A DNA stretch of 64,000 nt from Aeromicrobium sp. A1-2 (GTDB lineage Bacteria; Actinomycetota; Actinomycetes; Propionibacteriales; Nocardioidaceae): positions 3,286,001 to 3,350,000 of the forward strand of contig NZ_CP027482.1 in assembly GCF_003443875.1 (NCBI RefSeq), read 5' to 3'. Numbering within the stretch: position 1 is the stretch's first letter; the number at the start of each line of letters is the position of its first letter. The position numbers were made by a program, and so were the translations under genes. Positions 1 through 7,673 of the stretch are shown here, piece by piece. Below the pieces are notes generated by a model. That model searched no databases and had not been told where the DNA came from. It saw only the letters and a list, made by a program, of their open reading frames with translations.

Positions 1-1
1 T

Positions 2-73
2 GCGGTGCTCCTTGCCTGGGTGATCGGTATCGTCGGTGCGGCGGCCATCTTGCTGAAGCGTCGCGATGCGTGA
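2..73 (+). CDS. C-terminal end of a membrane protein (partial)
   Basis: The window opens inside a gene. The frame ending in TGA at 71-73 encodes 23 residues: a hydrophobic helix (VLLAWVIGIVGAAAILL) and a basic tail ending KRRDA. A last membrane helix followed by a short Arg/Asp tail is common in ABC-2 type permeases, and a DUF4405 protein plus a two-component system follow directly. An antibiotic or lipid export system is therefore a reasonable guess, but too little is visible to assign a family. Confidence 0.55.
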   Translation, partial: AVLLAWVIGIVGAAAILLKRRDA

Positions 74-100
74 GCGAACCGCGGCTCAGGCAGGGAGAGG

Positions 101-562
101 ATGATGGTGTGGACACGCAGACGCGCAGTCAGGATCATCCTTCCCACGACACTGCTGGTGGCATTCGTCGCGGAGTTCCTCAGCCGTGAAGGACCCGACT
201 ACACCATCCACTCCTGGATCGGCATCGCGCTGATCTCGGTCATCGCCCTCCACCTGGCGGGCAACACCCGCTGGATCAAGAGCGTCTGGAACCGCAAACG
301 GGAGCACCGGGAGTTCGGCCTGGGCGTCCTGAATGCAACCCTCGGAGCAGTCGTCGCTGTCTGCATCGGCAGCGGCTTCCCGATCTGGTTGGACTGGTCC
401 GATGCCACAGCCTGGGTCACGCTCCACCGGGTGACCGGCATAGCCAGCATCCTGCTCATGTTCGTGCACCTGTGGAGGAACCGGACACGCATCAGGAGCC
501 TTGTCCGACCTCGCGTGCGTAGAGTCGCCCAGATCGACCGAACCCAAAAGGCTCCACGATGA
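101..562 (+). CDS. DUF4405-like four-helix membrane protein (possible b-type cytochrome)
   Basis: This is a 153-residue protein with about four membrane helices. Histidines lie in or next to the helices (IHSWIG, LHLAGN, LHRVTG, HLWRN), the arrangement seen in DUF4405 and cytochrome-b561-like proteins, where paired histidines can hold heme. The C-terminus is a basic cytoplasmic tail. The gene begins with ATGATG, so the start could be three bases later. Its stop overlaps the start of the histidine kinase gene by 4 bp, so the two are probably co-translated. The redox role is inferred from histidine placement only. Confidence 0.7.
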   Translation: MMVWTRRRAVRIILPTTLLVAFVAEFLSREGPDYTIHSWIGIALISVIALHLAGNTRWIKSVWNRKREHREFGLGVLNATLGAVVAVCIGSGFPIWLDWSDATAWVTLHRVTGIASILLMFVHLWRNRTRIRSLVRPRVRRVAQIDRTQKAPR

Positions 563-1749
563 CCACCAGTGGGGGGGTGGACCCGAGCGCGGTGCGCCTG
601 CTGCCGTGGCGGATTCCTGACTGGCTGATCGATTCGATGTTGGTCGCGTTCCTGGCCGTCGGCATCCTCGCGCGGCATGTCGGGGGCGAGGGGGGGGGCT
701 CCGGCGCGACCGAATGGATGGCCCTCGCCGTCGCCGCGGTACTCATCCCCGCGCGGCGTTGGTACCCAGTGCAGACGCTCGTGTTGGCGATCATTGCCTC
801 CACGGTCATGGTCGCGGTGACCGATCGACCGACTCCGCTGTTCGTCGTGGTGCTGATCGCGCTGTTCAACGTCGTGCAACGGTACGGGCGGAGGACCGCC
901 GTGGTGGCGGGCGCGATCACGACCGCCTACTTCTTGCTGACGGTCACGGCGGTGCTCGGCGAGATCCCCCTCGGTGGCGCCGGGTTGGCATCGATTGCCT
1001 GGCCGGCGTTCGCTGCCACTGCGGGAACGGCGGTCCGATCAACCCGGGACAGCATCGTCGCGGCTCAGGAGCGGGCGCTACGAGCCGAGAAGTCCCGCGA
1101 AGGCGAGGTGCAGCGGCGGGTCGCCGAGGAACGACTGCGAATCGCACGCGATGTCCATGACCTCGTCGCCCATCACATCGCGGTGATCAACGTCCAGGCG
1201 GCGGTCGCAGGTCACCTGATGCAGTCGGATGTATCCGCCGCCACGGCGGCACTCGACGTGGTGCGAGGTGCGGCGGCCACCGTGGTCGACGAGCTCGGCG
1301 GAATCCTCGCTGTGCTGCGGTCGGCCGATGAGGTCGACCAGCCAACCGCTCCCACGCCCGATCTGGCCGCCATCGATGGCCTCATCTCCTCCTTCGCTGC
1401 CAGTGGGCTCGTTGTCCGGCACGAGACCTCGGGGCCCCCCCGATCTCTCTCGGCGTTTGCCGAGCTGACGGCTCACCGGGTGGTCCAGGAGGCCTTGACG
1501 AACGCGCACAAGCACGGCGACGGCACCGCGACCGTGTCGTTGCGCTACGACGATGGAGGCCTCGAGGTGACAGTCGTCAACCCTGTCGGGCCCCCCGCCG
1601 GCGACACCGACGCGCATCGTGACGGCTATGGCCTCGTCGGGATGCGGGAGCGGGTCGAAGCCAGCGGCGGCACTCTGAGCGCAGCAACCTCGCATGCCGG
1701 CCGGCAGTTTGAGATCGTCGCGACGATCCCGGTGAAGGGTCACGAATGA
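559..1749 (+). CDS. NarL-family sensor histidine kinase
   Basis: The protein has 396 residues. The N-terminal half contains about five membrane helices with no obvious extracellular sensor domain. A short coiled linker follows, then a HisKA_3 dimerisation box (IARDVHDLVAHHIAV) with the likely phospho-acceptor His near residue 200, and a C-terminal HATPase domain with a G-box (DGYGLVGMRERV). This layout is typical of actinobacterial kinases that sense membrane stress or antibiotics and regulate a neighbouring ABC exporter. The start overlaps the DUF4405 gene by 4 bp, and the response regulator follows directly, so kinase and regulator form a cognate pair. The ligand cannot be told from the sequence. 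Confidence 0.9.
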   Translation: MTTSGGVDPSAVRLLPWRIPDWLIDSMLVAFLAVGILARHVGGEGGGSGATEWMALAVAAVLIPARRWYPVQTLVLAIIASTVMVAVTDRPTPLFVVVLIALFNVVQRYGRRTAVVAGAITTAYFLLTVTAVLGEIPLGGAGLASIAWPAFAATAGTAVRSTRDSIVAAQERALRAEKSREGEVQRRVAEERLRIARDVHDLVAHHIAVINVQAAVAGHLMQSDVSAATAALDVVRGAAATVVDELGGILAVLRSADEVDQPTAPTPDLAAIDGLISSFAASGLVVRHETSGPPRSLSAFAELTAHRVVQEALTNAHKHGDGTATVSLRYDDGGLEVTVVNPVGPPAGDTDAHRDGYGLVGMRERVEASGGTLSAATSHAGRQFEIVATIPVKGHE

Positions 1750-1787
1750 ACCAGCACGGGAGCAGCGCGGCAGTCGAAGGCGGCACG

Positions 1788-2453
1788 GTGATTCGGGTCG
1801 TCCTGGCGGACGATCAGACGCTCATTCGGGCTGGCTTCCGCGCGTTGATCGACAGCGCCCCCGACCTCACCGTGGTCGGCGAGGCCGACGACGGTGAGTC
1901 CGCGATCGAGCTGCTGCGCTCGACCCGAGCCGACATCGTGCTCATGGACATCCGCATGCCGGGCCTTGACGGGCTGGCCGCAACTCGAAAGATCTGCGCC
2001 GACGAGGACCTCGCGGGAGTGAAGGTCATCGTCCTCACGACGTTCGAGCTCGATGCCTACGTGATCGAGGCCGTGCAGGCAGGGGCAAGCGGCTTTCTCG
2101 GCAAGGGGGTCAGCCCATCGGAGCTCCTCGACGGGATCCGTTCGGTTGCAGCAGGTGACGCCCTCCTCTCGCCCAGGGCGACGCGCGCCTTGCTGGCTCG
2201 TTTCTCCGGATCAGACCAGGCGGGCATCGACCCGTCCGTGCTCGAGCCGCTGACCGGACGGGAACGGGAGATGGTGGTCTACGCGGCTCATGGGCTCTCG
2301 AACCAGGACATAGCCGAGCGGGCCTTCCTCTCGCCGCTCACGGTCAAGACCCACATCAACCGCGCGATGATGAAGCTCGACCTGCGGGATCGAGCCCAAC
2401 TCGTCGTCCTCGCCTACCGCACCGGACTCGTCCGTCCCGGCGACACCCTCTAG
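1788..2453 (+). CDS. NarL/FixJ-family response regulator
   Basis: The receiver domain has the acidic pair in VLADDQ and a phospho-acceptor Asp in VLMDIRMPG (residue 54 from this start). A C-terminal LuxR-type helix-turn-helix follows (LTGREREMV, LSNQDIAERAFLSPLTVKTH). I chose the GTG at 1788 because it gives the usual family N-terminus (MIRVVLADDQ) and has GAAGG at a good distance. An in-frame ATG at 1746 overlaps the kinase stop as ATGA and would add 14 residues, so it cannot be excluded. It is the partner of the upstream kinase and probably controls the membrane-protein genes at the window edge. Confidence 0.88.
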   Translation: MIRVVLADDQTLIRAGFRALIDSAPDLTVVGEADDGESAIELLRSTRADIVLMDIRMPGLDGLAATRKICADEDLAGVKVIVLTTFELDAYVIEAVQAGASGFLGKGVSPSELLDGIRSVAAGDALLSPRATRALLARFSGSDQAGIDPSVLEPLTGREREMVVYAAHGLSNQDIAERAFLSPLTVKTHINRAMMKLDLRDRAQLVVLAYRTGLVRPGDTL

Positions 2454-2587
2454 GGCGGCCCGCCTTCGGAGACCGCGTCGTGGATGTGGTCGGCAGGGTG
2501 TTCCGTGCGACCCACCGCATGGCAAATATCTGAAACCGGTCAATCAGTCCGGCTTCGTCGGGACAGGTCCGGTGGCAAGATGGCGGC

Positions 2588-3247
2588 ATGCCACTCGACA
2601 TCACGGTCCGAGGCTCTGCGGAGCAGCACTATCCGGCCGAACGGGCGATCGTGTCGCTGGCCGCCGCCATCGAGGGCGCAGACAAGCAGCAGGTCTTCAA
2701 GGAAGCCGTGGCGATTCAGGAGCCACTGGTGTCACAGCTCAAGGAGCTCGTGGAGCTGCGCGCGGTCGGGGTCTGGTCCAGTGACCAGGTCCGGGTCTAC
2801 AGCCACCGCCCGTGGGAAGCCGACGGCAAGCGTGGCGCGACGGTGCACGTCGCCCGCATCCAGGTCGGCGCGGAGTTCACCGACTTCGAACGCCTCAGCG
2901 GCTTCCTGGACTTCTGGGCCGGCACGGACGGCGTCGAGGTCTCCGGGGTGTCGTGGGATGTCAGCGCCAAGAACAGGCGCTCGTACGAGACCGAGGTGCG
3001 CAAGGCCGCGGTCGACGATGCCGTGGCCAAGGCGCAGTCCTATGCCAATGCGGTGCGCCGAGGCAAGGTCGCGGCACTCCAGATCGCCGATCCCGGCATG
3101 TTGACCCACCACATCGAGGGCCGCGACTCGATGCCGGCGCTCGCCAAGGTCGCATTCTCCGACTCAGGCCGCGGCCCCGAGCTCGACATGACGCCTGAGG
3201 ACATCGTGATCCACGTCGACGTCGACGCCCGCTTCCAGGCGGAGTGA
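2588..3247 (+). CDS. SIMPL-domain (DUF541) protein
   Basis: This 219-residue protein starts MPLDITVRGSAEQHYPAERA and keeps the alternating strand/helix pattern of SIMPL/DUF541 proteins along its whole length. No signal peptide or membrane helix is visible, so it is probably cytoplasmic, unlike many secreted SIMPL proteins. The family was first noted around IRAK signalling and bacterial homologues are mostly uncharacterised, so no biochemical role can be given. It is apparently monocistronic, with about 130 bp before it and 75 bp after. Confidence 0.75.
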   Translation: MPLDITVRGSAEQHYPAERAIVSLAAAIEGADKQQVFKEAVAIQEPLVSQLKELVELRAVGVWSSDQVRVYSHRPWEADGKRGATVHVARIQVGAEFTDFERLSGFLDFWAGTDGVEVSGVSWDVSAKNRRSYETEVRKAAVDDAVAKAQSYANAVRRGKVAALQIADPGMLTHHIEGRDSMPALAKVAFSDSGRGPELDMTPEDIVIHVDVDARFQAE

Positions 3248-3322
3248 TCTGACGCACGTAGACATGGCCTCTGACCTGCGCAGATGTCGACTCGTGGCTT
3301 GAGTCGCGGTCATACCGAAGGT

Positions 3323-4477
3323 ATGGTCGAGGGCATGTGGTCCTCTCTGCGTGAACGTCTGTCAGCCCTGCTGGGCGGTTCGCGGACGCCCCGGCGGCGG
3401 ATCCGGGTCGCGCTGCCCGGGCGCGGACCCATGAAGGTCGTCTACGACCAGGCCGTCGTCCACGAGAGCTACAGCTTCAAGTCGCGCGTGCTCCAGCGGA
3501 CCCTGCGGATCGTGTTCAAGCCCGTGCTGCGCTACACGCCGATCAACGAGCGTTCGTTCGCCGCGATCCAGGCGATCGACGGTCTCTCGGCCCGGCGTCG
3601 TCGCTCGCCGCACATCGCCTTCGAGGTGCACGAGCTCGGTGGTGTGCGGGTCGAGTCGATGAACCATCGGCACGGACCCGACAGCGACATGACGCTGCTG
3701 TACCTCCACGGCGGCGGTTTCTTCTCCGGCAGCATCCAGACGCATCGACGAATCTGCGAGCGGCTCGCGCTCAAGACCGGCGCGACCGTGATCTCGGTCG
3801 ACTACGTCCAGCTGCCCGTTGGCGCGATCGCCGACTCGGTCAACGACGTCATCACGGCGTACGCGGCGCTCGTCGAGGAGTCGGACCATCCGGACAAGAT
3901 CGTCGTGGCCGGCGACTCGGCGGGGGGCTACCTGACGATGAAGGTCGCCGAGCTCGCGACGCGACGAGGTCTGCCTGCCCCGGCGGCGCTGCTCGGCTTC
4001 TCGCCACTGCTCAGCGTCGACCCGGAGCGTCAGGACAAGGCCGTCGAACGCGCGATCCGCGCCAGCGACGCCTACCTCCCGGTGCAGCGGCTGGCCAAGA
4101 TCCGGGAACGCTGGCTCCCCGAGGATGCCCGGATCGAGGGCTACGCCTCCCCGTTGCACGCTTCGGCATACATCTCGTCCCCGACCTTCCTGGTGGCGGT
4201 GGAGGACGAGTTCCTGCGACCCGAGGTCGAGGCCATGGCGCTGCTGCTGTCGGCCCGTGGCGTCGAGGTCGAGACCCACCTGTGGCGCAAGCAGGTGCAC
4301 GCCTTCCCGGTGCTGGCCGACGCCCTGCCGGAGGGCGAGATGGCGCTGCAGCTCGCCGCCGACTTCGCCCGCCGAGCGATCGGCGAGCTGGACCGTGCGC
4401 CAGTCCGGGATCCGGAGTCGCACGAAGAGACCATGAGCGGCGCGGTCGCCACCGACCAGGGCGACTCGGCCGCCTGA
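3323..4477 (+). CDS. Alpha/beta hydrolase, hormone-sensitive-lipase type
   Basis: The protein has 384 residues. It carries the HSL-family oxyanion motif HGGGF, the nucleophile elbow GDSAGGY, a late acid (VAVEDEFLRPE) and a catalytic His (KQVHAFPVL). These are the complete triad of a short-chain ester or lipid hydrolase (alpha/beta hydrolase fold-3). Roughly 60 residues precede the core and the C-terminus is a hydrophilic tail. Other in-frame starts lie at 3284 and 3335. I chose the ATG at 3323 because it leaves a compact basic N-terminus. It converges on the DUF3352 gene across a strong hairpin. The natural substrate is unknown. Confidence 0.85.
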   Translation: MVEGMWSSLRERLSALLGGSRTPRRRIRVALPGRGPMKVVYDQAVVHESYSFKSRVLQRTLRIVFKPVLRYTPINERSFAAIQAIDGLSARRRRSPHIAFEVHELGGVRVESMNHRHGPDSDMTLLYLHGGGFFSGSIQTHRRICERLALKTGATVISVDYVQLPVGAIADSVNDVITAYAALVEESDHPDKIVVAGDSAGGYLTMKVAELATRRGLPAPAALLGFSPLLSVDPERQDKAVERAIRASDAYLPVQRLAKIRERWLPEDARIEGYASPLHASAYISSPTFLVAVEDEFLRPEVEAMALLLSARGVEVETHLWRKQVHAFPVLADALPEGEMALQLAADFARRAIGELDRAPVRDPESHEETMSGAVATDQGDSAA

Positions 4478-4494
4478 CGGCTCGCGCCGCGCCT

Positions 4495-4540
4495 CTGCGT
4501 CTTGCCGTCGCCCTCGTGGGTGGCGGACGGCAAGACGCAG
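4495..4540. terminator. Bidirectional terminator hairpin
   Basis: A perfect 15-bp inverted repeat (CTGCGTCTTGCCGTC at 4495-4509, its complement at 4526-4540, 16-nt loop) lies between the converging hydrolase and DUF3352 genes. There is no long T-run on either side, as is usual in high-GC actinobacteria. Position and symmetry suggest it ends transcription from both directions. Confidence 0.8.
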
Positions 4541-4545
4541 ATCAG

Positions 4546-6111
4546 CTACTTGGTGAACGCGAGTCGGATGCTGAGCTGCTGGACGTCGTCGCTGGGCCGC
4601 CGGAGTGAGAAGCCGAATGCCGAGAGACTCTCGGCCTGGTCGATCTGTCGGGCGATCTCCTCGGGTGGATTCGCCGCGCTCAGCGCATCGAGGATCTGCC
4701 CGATGTCCACGAATCCGATGATCGTGGCCTGGTCCGTCTCCGGGATGACGTCCTTGAACGCGGTCGTGTCGCCGAGGTCGCCAGCCGTTCCGAGGTCTGC
4801 GGCGGCCTGCTCGTTGGACGCGATGACCGCGCCGCGATCGGTTGGGCTGACCGCCAGCGGAACACCGATCTGCTCGACGAGGGACACGAGCCGTCCGGCC
4901 AGGTCCATCGCCTTGGCCGGGTCGGACTCCATGACCAGCCCGATGTCGAGCCCTGCCACGTCGTCGGGACCGCCCAGTGTGGGGATGGTGTCGAGATTGG
5001 CCGATCCGAGGGCAAGCGTCAGGGTGTCGCCGAACAGGGTTTCCAGATCCTCGGGCAGTGCGAAGCCGGACTGCTCCTCGAAGGCCGCGATGTCTGCGCC
5101 GCCGACCGCGCCCGAGGCCTCGAGACTGGAGACGAGCGAGTTCCACTGCTTGCCGACCGACGCGCCGCCTCCCGAGCCGGAGAATGCGGCGATGGTCGAG
5201 TCGGGCAGGGAGGCGATCGGCAGGGGCTTGACCGGCTCCCGCTTGCCCTCGTGGTGCAGGAGGCCGACGACCTCGAGCGAGCGCGATCCGGCTCGCAGCG
5301 TCAGCGCACCCGAGCGGGCGTCGGTGAGCCACGTGGAGAGGTCGTCGAGCTGGCCACCGCCCTGCTCGAAGCCTTGAGTGAACTGTTCGGCGAAGCCGCC
5401 GCCCAGACCGTCCAGTGCGCCTGGGATGTCGAGCGCGCCTTGAGCGTCGCCCCAGGCCGATGCGAAGCCCTGGTCACCGAGGTCCGCGAAGTCTTCAACG
5501 AAGTTCTTGTCCTTGGACAAGGGCGACGTGCGGGCCGCCTTGACGGCGCTCTCAGCGACGACCTGCTTCTCCGCGACGACTGCGTAGCCGTCGAGGAAGG
5601 CGACCCCGGGCCGCTCGTCCCCGCCGCACATGAACAGTGCATCCAGACCCTTGCGGGCCTTGTCCTCGTCGGAGATCTGGATCGCGACGAGCGGAGTCTT
5701 GCCATCCTTGTCCAGGCCGATCCCCAGCCGGCTGCCGATCCACGGCTCGATGTCCTCGTCGTACGCCAGGTCGCACTCGGTCGAGTCGAGGATCCCATCG
5801 AAGATCAGCTTGCGCACGTCCTGGTCCGCGCTCTTGATGCCGATCTCCTTGGCCAGGTCCGGGAACTTGCGGATGAGCCGCAATGCGGCGATCTTCTGGC
5901 TGGCCGAGGGGTCGACATCGATGCGGGCGTACCCGATCACGGAGTCGGGGAGCACGTCGTGCGGCTGCGCGCCGCCGCCGTCGAGCATGCGGTAGACCGC
6001 GAAGGCGCCACCGGCCAAGGCGATGACGAGGGTCACCGCGAGGCCGACAAAGACGAGGCGGGCGGTGCGGCGGCCGGTGGGCGCGGCCGGATCCGGGAGT
6101 TGGTCGGTCAT
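4546..6111 (-). CDS. DUF3352 membrane-anchored protein
   Basis: The protein has 521 residues: a short cytoplasmic N-terminus, one membrane helix at about residues 18-40 (LVFVGLAVTLVIALAGGAFAV), and a large domain outside the membrane. The domain contains repeated LGSANLDT and ALSAAN-like segments and matches the general pattern of DUF3352 proteins, which are common in actinobacteria and have no known function. It begins DVLPDSVIGYARIDVDPS just after the helix, which is characteristic of the family. It stands alone on the minus strand, back-to-back with the TetR gene. Confidence 0.8.
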   Translation of the reverse strand: MTDQLPDPAAPTGRRTARLVFVGLAVTLVIALAGGAFAVYRMLDGGGAQPHDVLPDSVIGYARIDVDPSASQKIAALRLIRKFPDLAKEIGIKSADQDVRKLIFDGILDSTECDLAYDEDIEPWIGSRLGIGLDKDGKTPLVAIQISDEDKARKGLDALFMCGGDERPGVAFLDGYAVVAEKQVVAESAVKAARTSPLSKDKNFVEDFADLGDQGFASAWGDAQGALDIPGALDGLGGGFAEQFTQGFEQGGGQLDDLSTWLTDARSGALTLRAGSRSLEVVGLLHHEGKREPVKPLPIASLPDSTIAAFSGSGGGASVGKQWNSLVSSLEASGAVGGADIAAFEEQSGFALPEDLETLFGDTLTLALGSANLDTIPTLGGPDDVAGLDIGLVMESDPAKAMDLAGRLVSLVEQIGVPLAVSPTDRGAVIASNEQAAADLGTAGDLGDTTAFKDVIPETDQATIIGFVDIGQILDALSAANPPEEIARQIDQAESLSAFGFSLRRPSDDVQQLSIRLAFTK

Positions 6112-6215
6112 GGGGATCCTTCGTCGGCGCTGGGGGTCACCGGACCCTACCGAAGCCGCAGGCCCCTGCGCAGGCGATCTCGGCGCTTGGCGACACCGTG
6201 TCCGTCACAGTCGCA

Positions 6216-6241
6216 ACAAACAATCAGGCTTGACTGTTTGT
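6216..6241. promoter_or_regulatory. 26-bp palindrome, probable TetR operator
   Basis: The arms ACAAACA and TGTTTGT flank a centre in which TCA/TGA and the middle GC also pair. 22 of 26 positions are symmetric. It ends 2 bp before the ATG of the TetR-family gene, so a bound repressor would cover the promoter or start site. TetR repressors usually bind such palindromes next to their own gene, so autoregulation of the whole acyl-CoA operon is likely. Confidence 0.75.
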
Positions 6242-6243
6242 GA

Positions 6244-6876
6244 ATGAGCCCCCATCCTGATGAGGTGACCACCGAGGCTCCCCAGACGCGAACGCCGCAG
6301 GGCGAGCGCACGCGTGCCATGCGCCTGCGGCTCATGGAAGCGACGGTCGACTGCCTGGTCGAGCTCGGCTGGGCCGGGACGACCACGACGGTGGTTAGCA
6401 AGCGGGCCGGGGTCAGTCGGGGTGCGCAGCTGCACCACTTCCCGAGCAAGCTCGACCTCGTGGTGGCCGCGGTGGGGCACCTCACCGAGCGCCGCCGCGA
6501 CGACATGCGGCAGGCCGCCGCAGACCTGCCCGAGCAGGGCCGCACCCGAGCCGTGCTCGAGATCTTGTCGGCGCAGTTCGTCTCGCCGGTCTTCTTCGCC
6601 GCGCTTGAGCTGTGGGTCGCGGCGCGGACCGACGCAGAGCTCCGTGAGTCAGTCGCACCGTTGGAACGTCGGGTCGGTCGCGAGACCCATGCGTACGCCC
6701 TGGAGCTGCTGGCCGTCGACGAGTCCCGTGGCGACAACCGCCGCATCGTCCAGGCAACCCTCGACCTGCTGCGCGGCCTCGGCCTCGCGGCATCCCTCAG
6801 CGACGACACCAGACGCCGGGCCGCCGTGCTCGACAGCTGGGCCGTCGTCCTCGACCACGAGCTGGAGACCACATGA
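6244..6876 (+). CDS. TetR/AcrR-family regulator of the acyl-CoA operon
   Basis: This 210-residue regulator has an N-terminal helix-turn-helix at about residues 22-68 (TTTVVSKRAGVSRGAQLHHF) and an alpha-helical ligand-binding domain. TetR regulators next to acyl-CoA catabolic genes usually release DNA when they bind an acyl-CoA intermediate. Here the gene is first in the operon, overlaps the next gene by 4 bp, and sits on a 26-bp palindrome that is probably its operator. The start is the ATG directly behind the palindrome, which leaves almost no room for a ribosome site, so the transcript may be nearly leaderless. Confidence 0.88.
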   Translation: MSPHPDEVTTEAPQTRTPQGERTRAMRLRLMEATVDCLVELGWAGTTTTVVSKRAGVSRGAQLHHFPSKLDLVVAAVGHLTERRRDDMRQAAADLPEQGRTRAVLEILSAQFVSPVFFAALELWVAARTDAELRESVAPLERRVGRETHAYALELLAVDESRGDNRRIVQATLDLLRGLGLAASLSDDTRRRAAVLDSWAVVLDHELETT

Positions 6877-7673
6877 GCAACCCGAGCATCCTCGAAGGCG
6901 TCCTGTCCGATCTCGCCGCGGAGAGCCTGCAGCTCGACGCCTGGGTCGCGGGCCTGCCCGCCACCGGTTGGGCGACCGTCACGACCCCCGAGGGCTGGAC
7001 CGTGGCGCACCAGATCGGGCACCTGCACTGGACCGACCTGGCGTCGCACTCGGCGATCACCGAGCCCGAGGAGTTCGCCCGTGGCATGGAGCTCGCCGCC
7101 GCCAACCCGGTCGGATTCGTCGATGAGGCCGCTGAGGAGATGGCGCTCCTGCCGCCCGAGCAGCTGCTGGCGTCATGGCGGGAGGGACGCGTCGCGCTCG
7201 ATGTGGCCCTGCGCGCCGTGCCCGACGGCGAGAAGATTCCCTGGTACGGCCCGCCGATGAGCCCGGCATCCATGGCGACTGCCCGGGTCATGGAGACCTG
7301 GGCTCACAGCCACGACGTCGGCGAGGCGCTCGGGCTGCCGATCCCGCAGACATCGCGGGCCAGGCACGTGTGCCACATCGGCGTACGCACACGCGGTTTC
7401 GCCCACCTGGTGCGCGGCGAGGACGCGCCGACGGCCGATGTACGGGTCGAGCTGACCGGTCCTGATGGCGACGTGTGGGCCTGGGGCCCCGAGGACGCAC
7501 CGGAACGTGTCACGGGCTCGGGCTACGACTTCGCGCTGCTGGCCACCCGACGCCGCCACGTCGAGGATGTCGACGTGCACGCCGAGGGGCCCGGCGCGGC
7601 GCACTGGTTGACCATCGTGCAGGCCTTCGCCGGGATGCCCGGCGCCGACCCGGTCAGGCTGGCGGACCGATGA
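6873..7673 (+). CDS. TIGR03084-type DinB/maleylpyruvate-isomerase-like metal-binding protein
   Basis: The protein has 266 residues. The N-terminal four-helix bundle has putative metal-binding histidines in VAHQIGHLHWTD and TWAHSHDV, as in mycothiol-dependent maleylpyruvate isomerases and DinB proteins. A smaller C-terminal alpha/beta domain follows. The TIGR03084 family is typically found beside AtuA and acyl-CoA dehydrogenase genes in actinobacteria, exactly as here, yet its reaction is unknown. It overlaps both neighbours by 4 bp, so it is made in step with the pathway enzymes. Confidence 0.8.
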   Translation: MSNPSILEGVLSDLAAESLQLDAWVAGLPATGWATVTTPEGWTVAHQIGHLHWTDLASHSAITEPEEFARGMELAAANPVGFVDEAAEEMALLPPEQLLASWREGRVALDVALRAVPDGEKIPWYGPPMSPASMATARVMETWAHSHDVGEALGLPIPQTSRARHVCHIGVRTRGFAHLVRGEDAPTADVRVELTGPDGDVWAWGPEDAPERVTGSGYDFALLATRRRHVEDVDVHAEGPGAAHWLTIVQAFAGMPGADPVRLADR

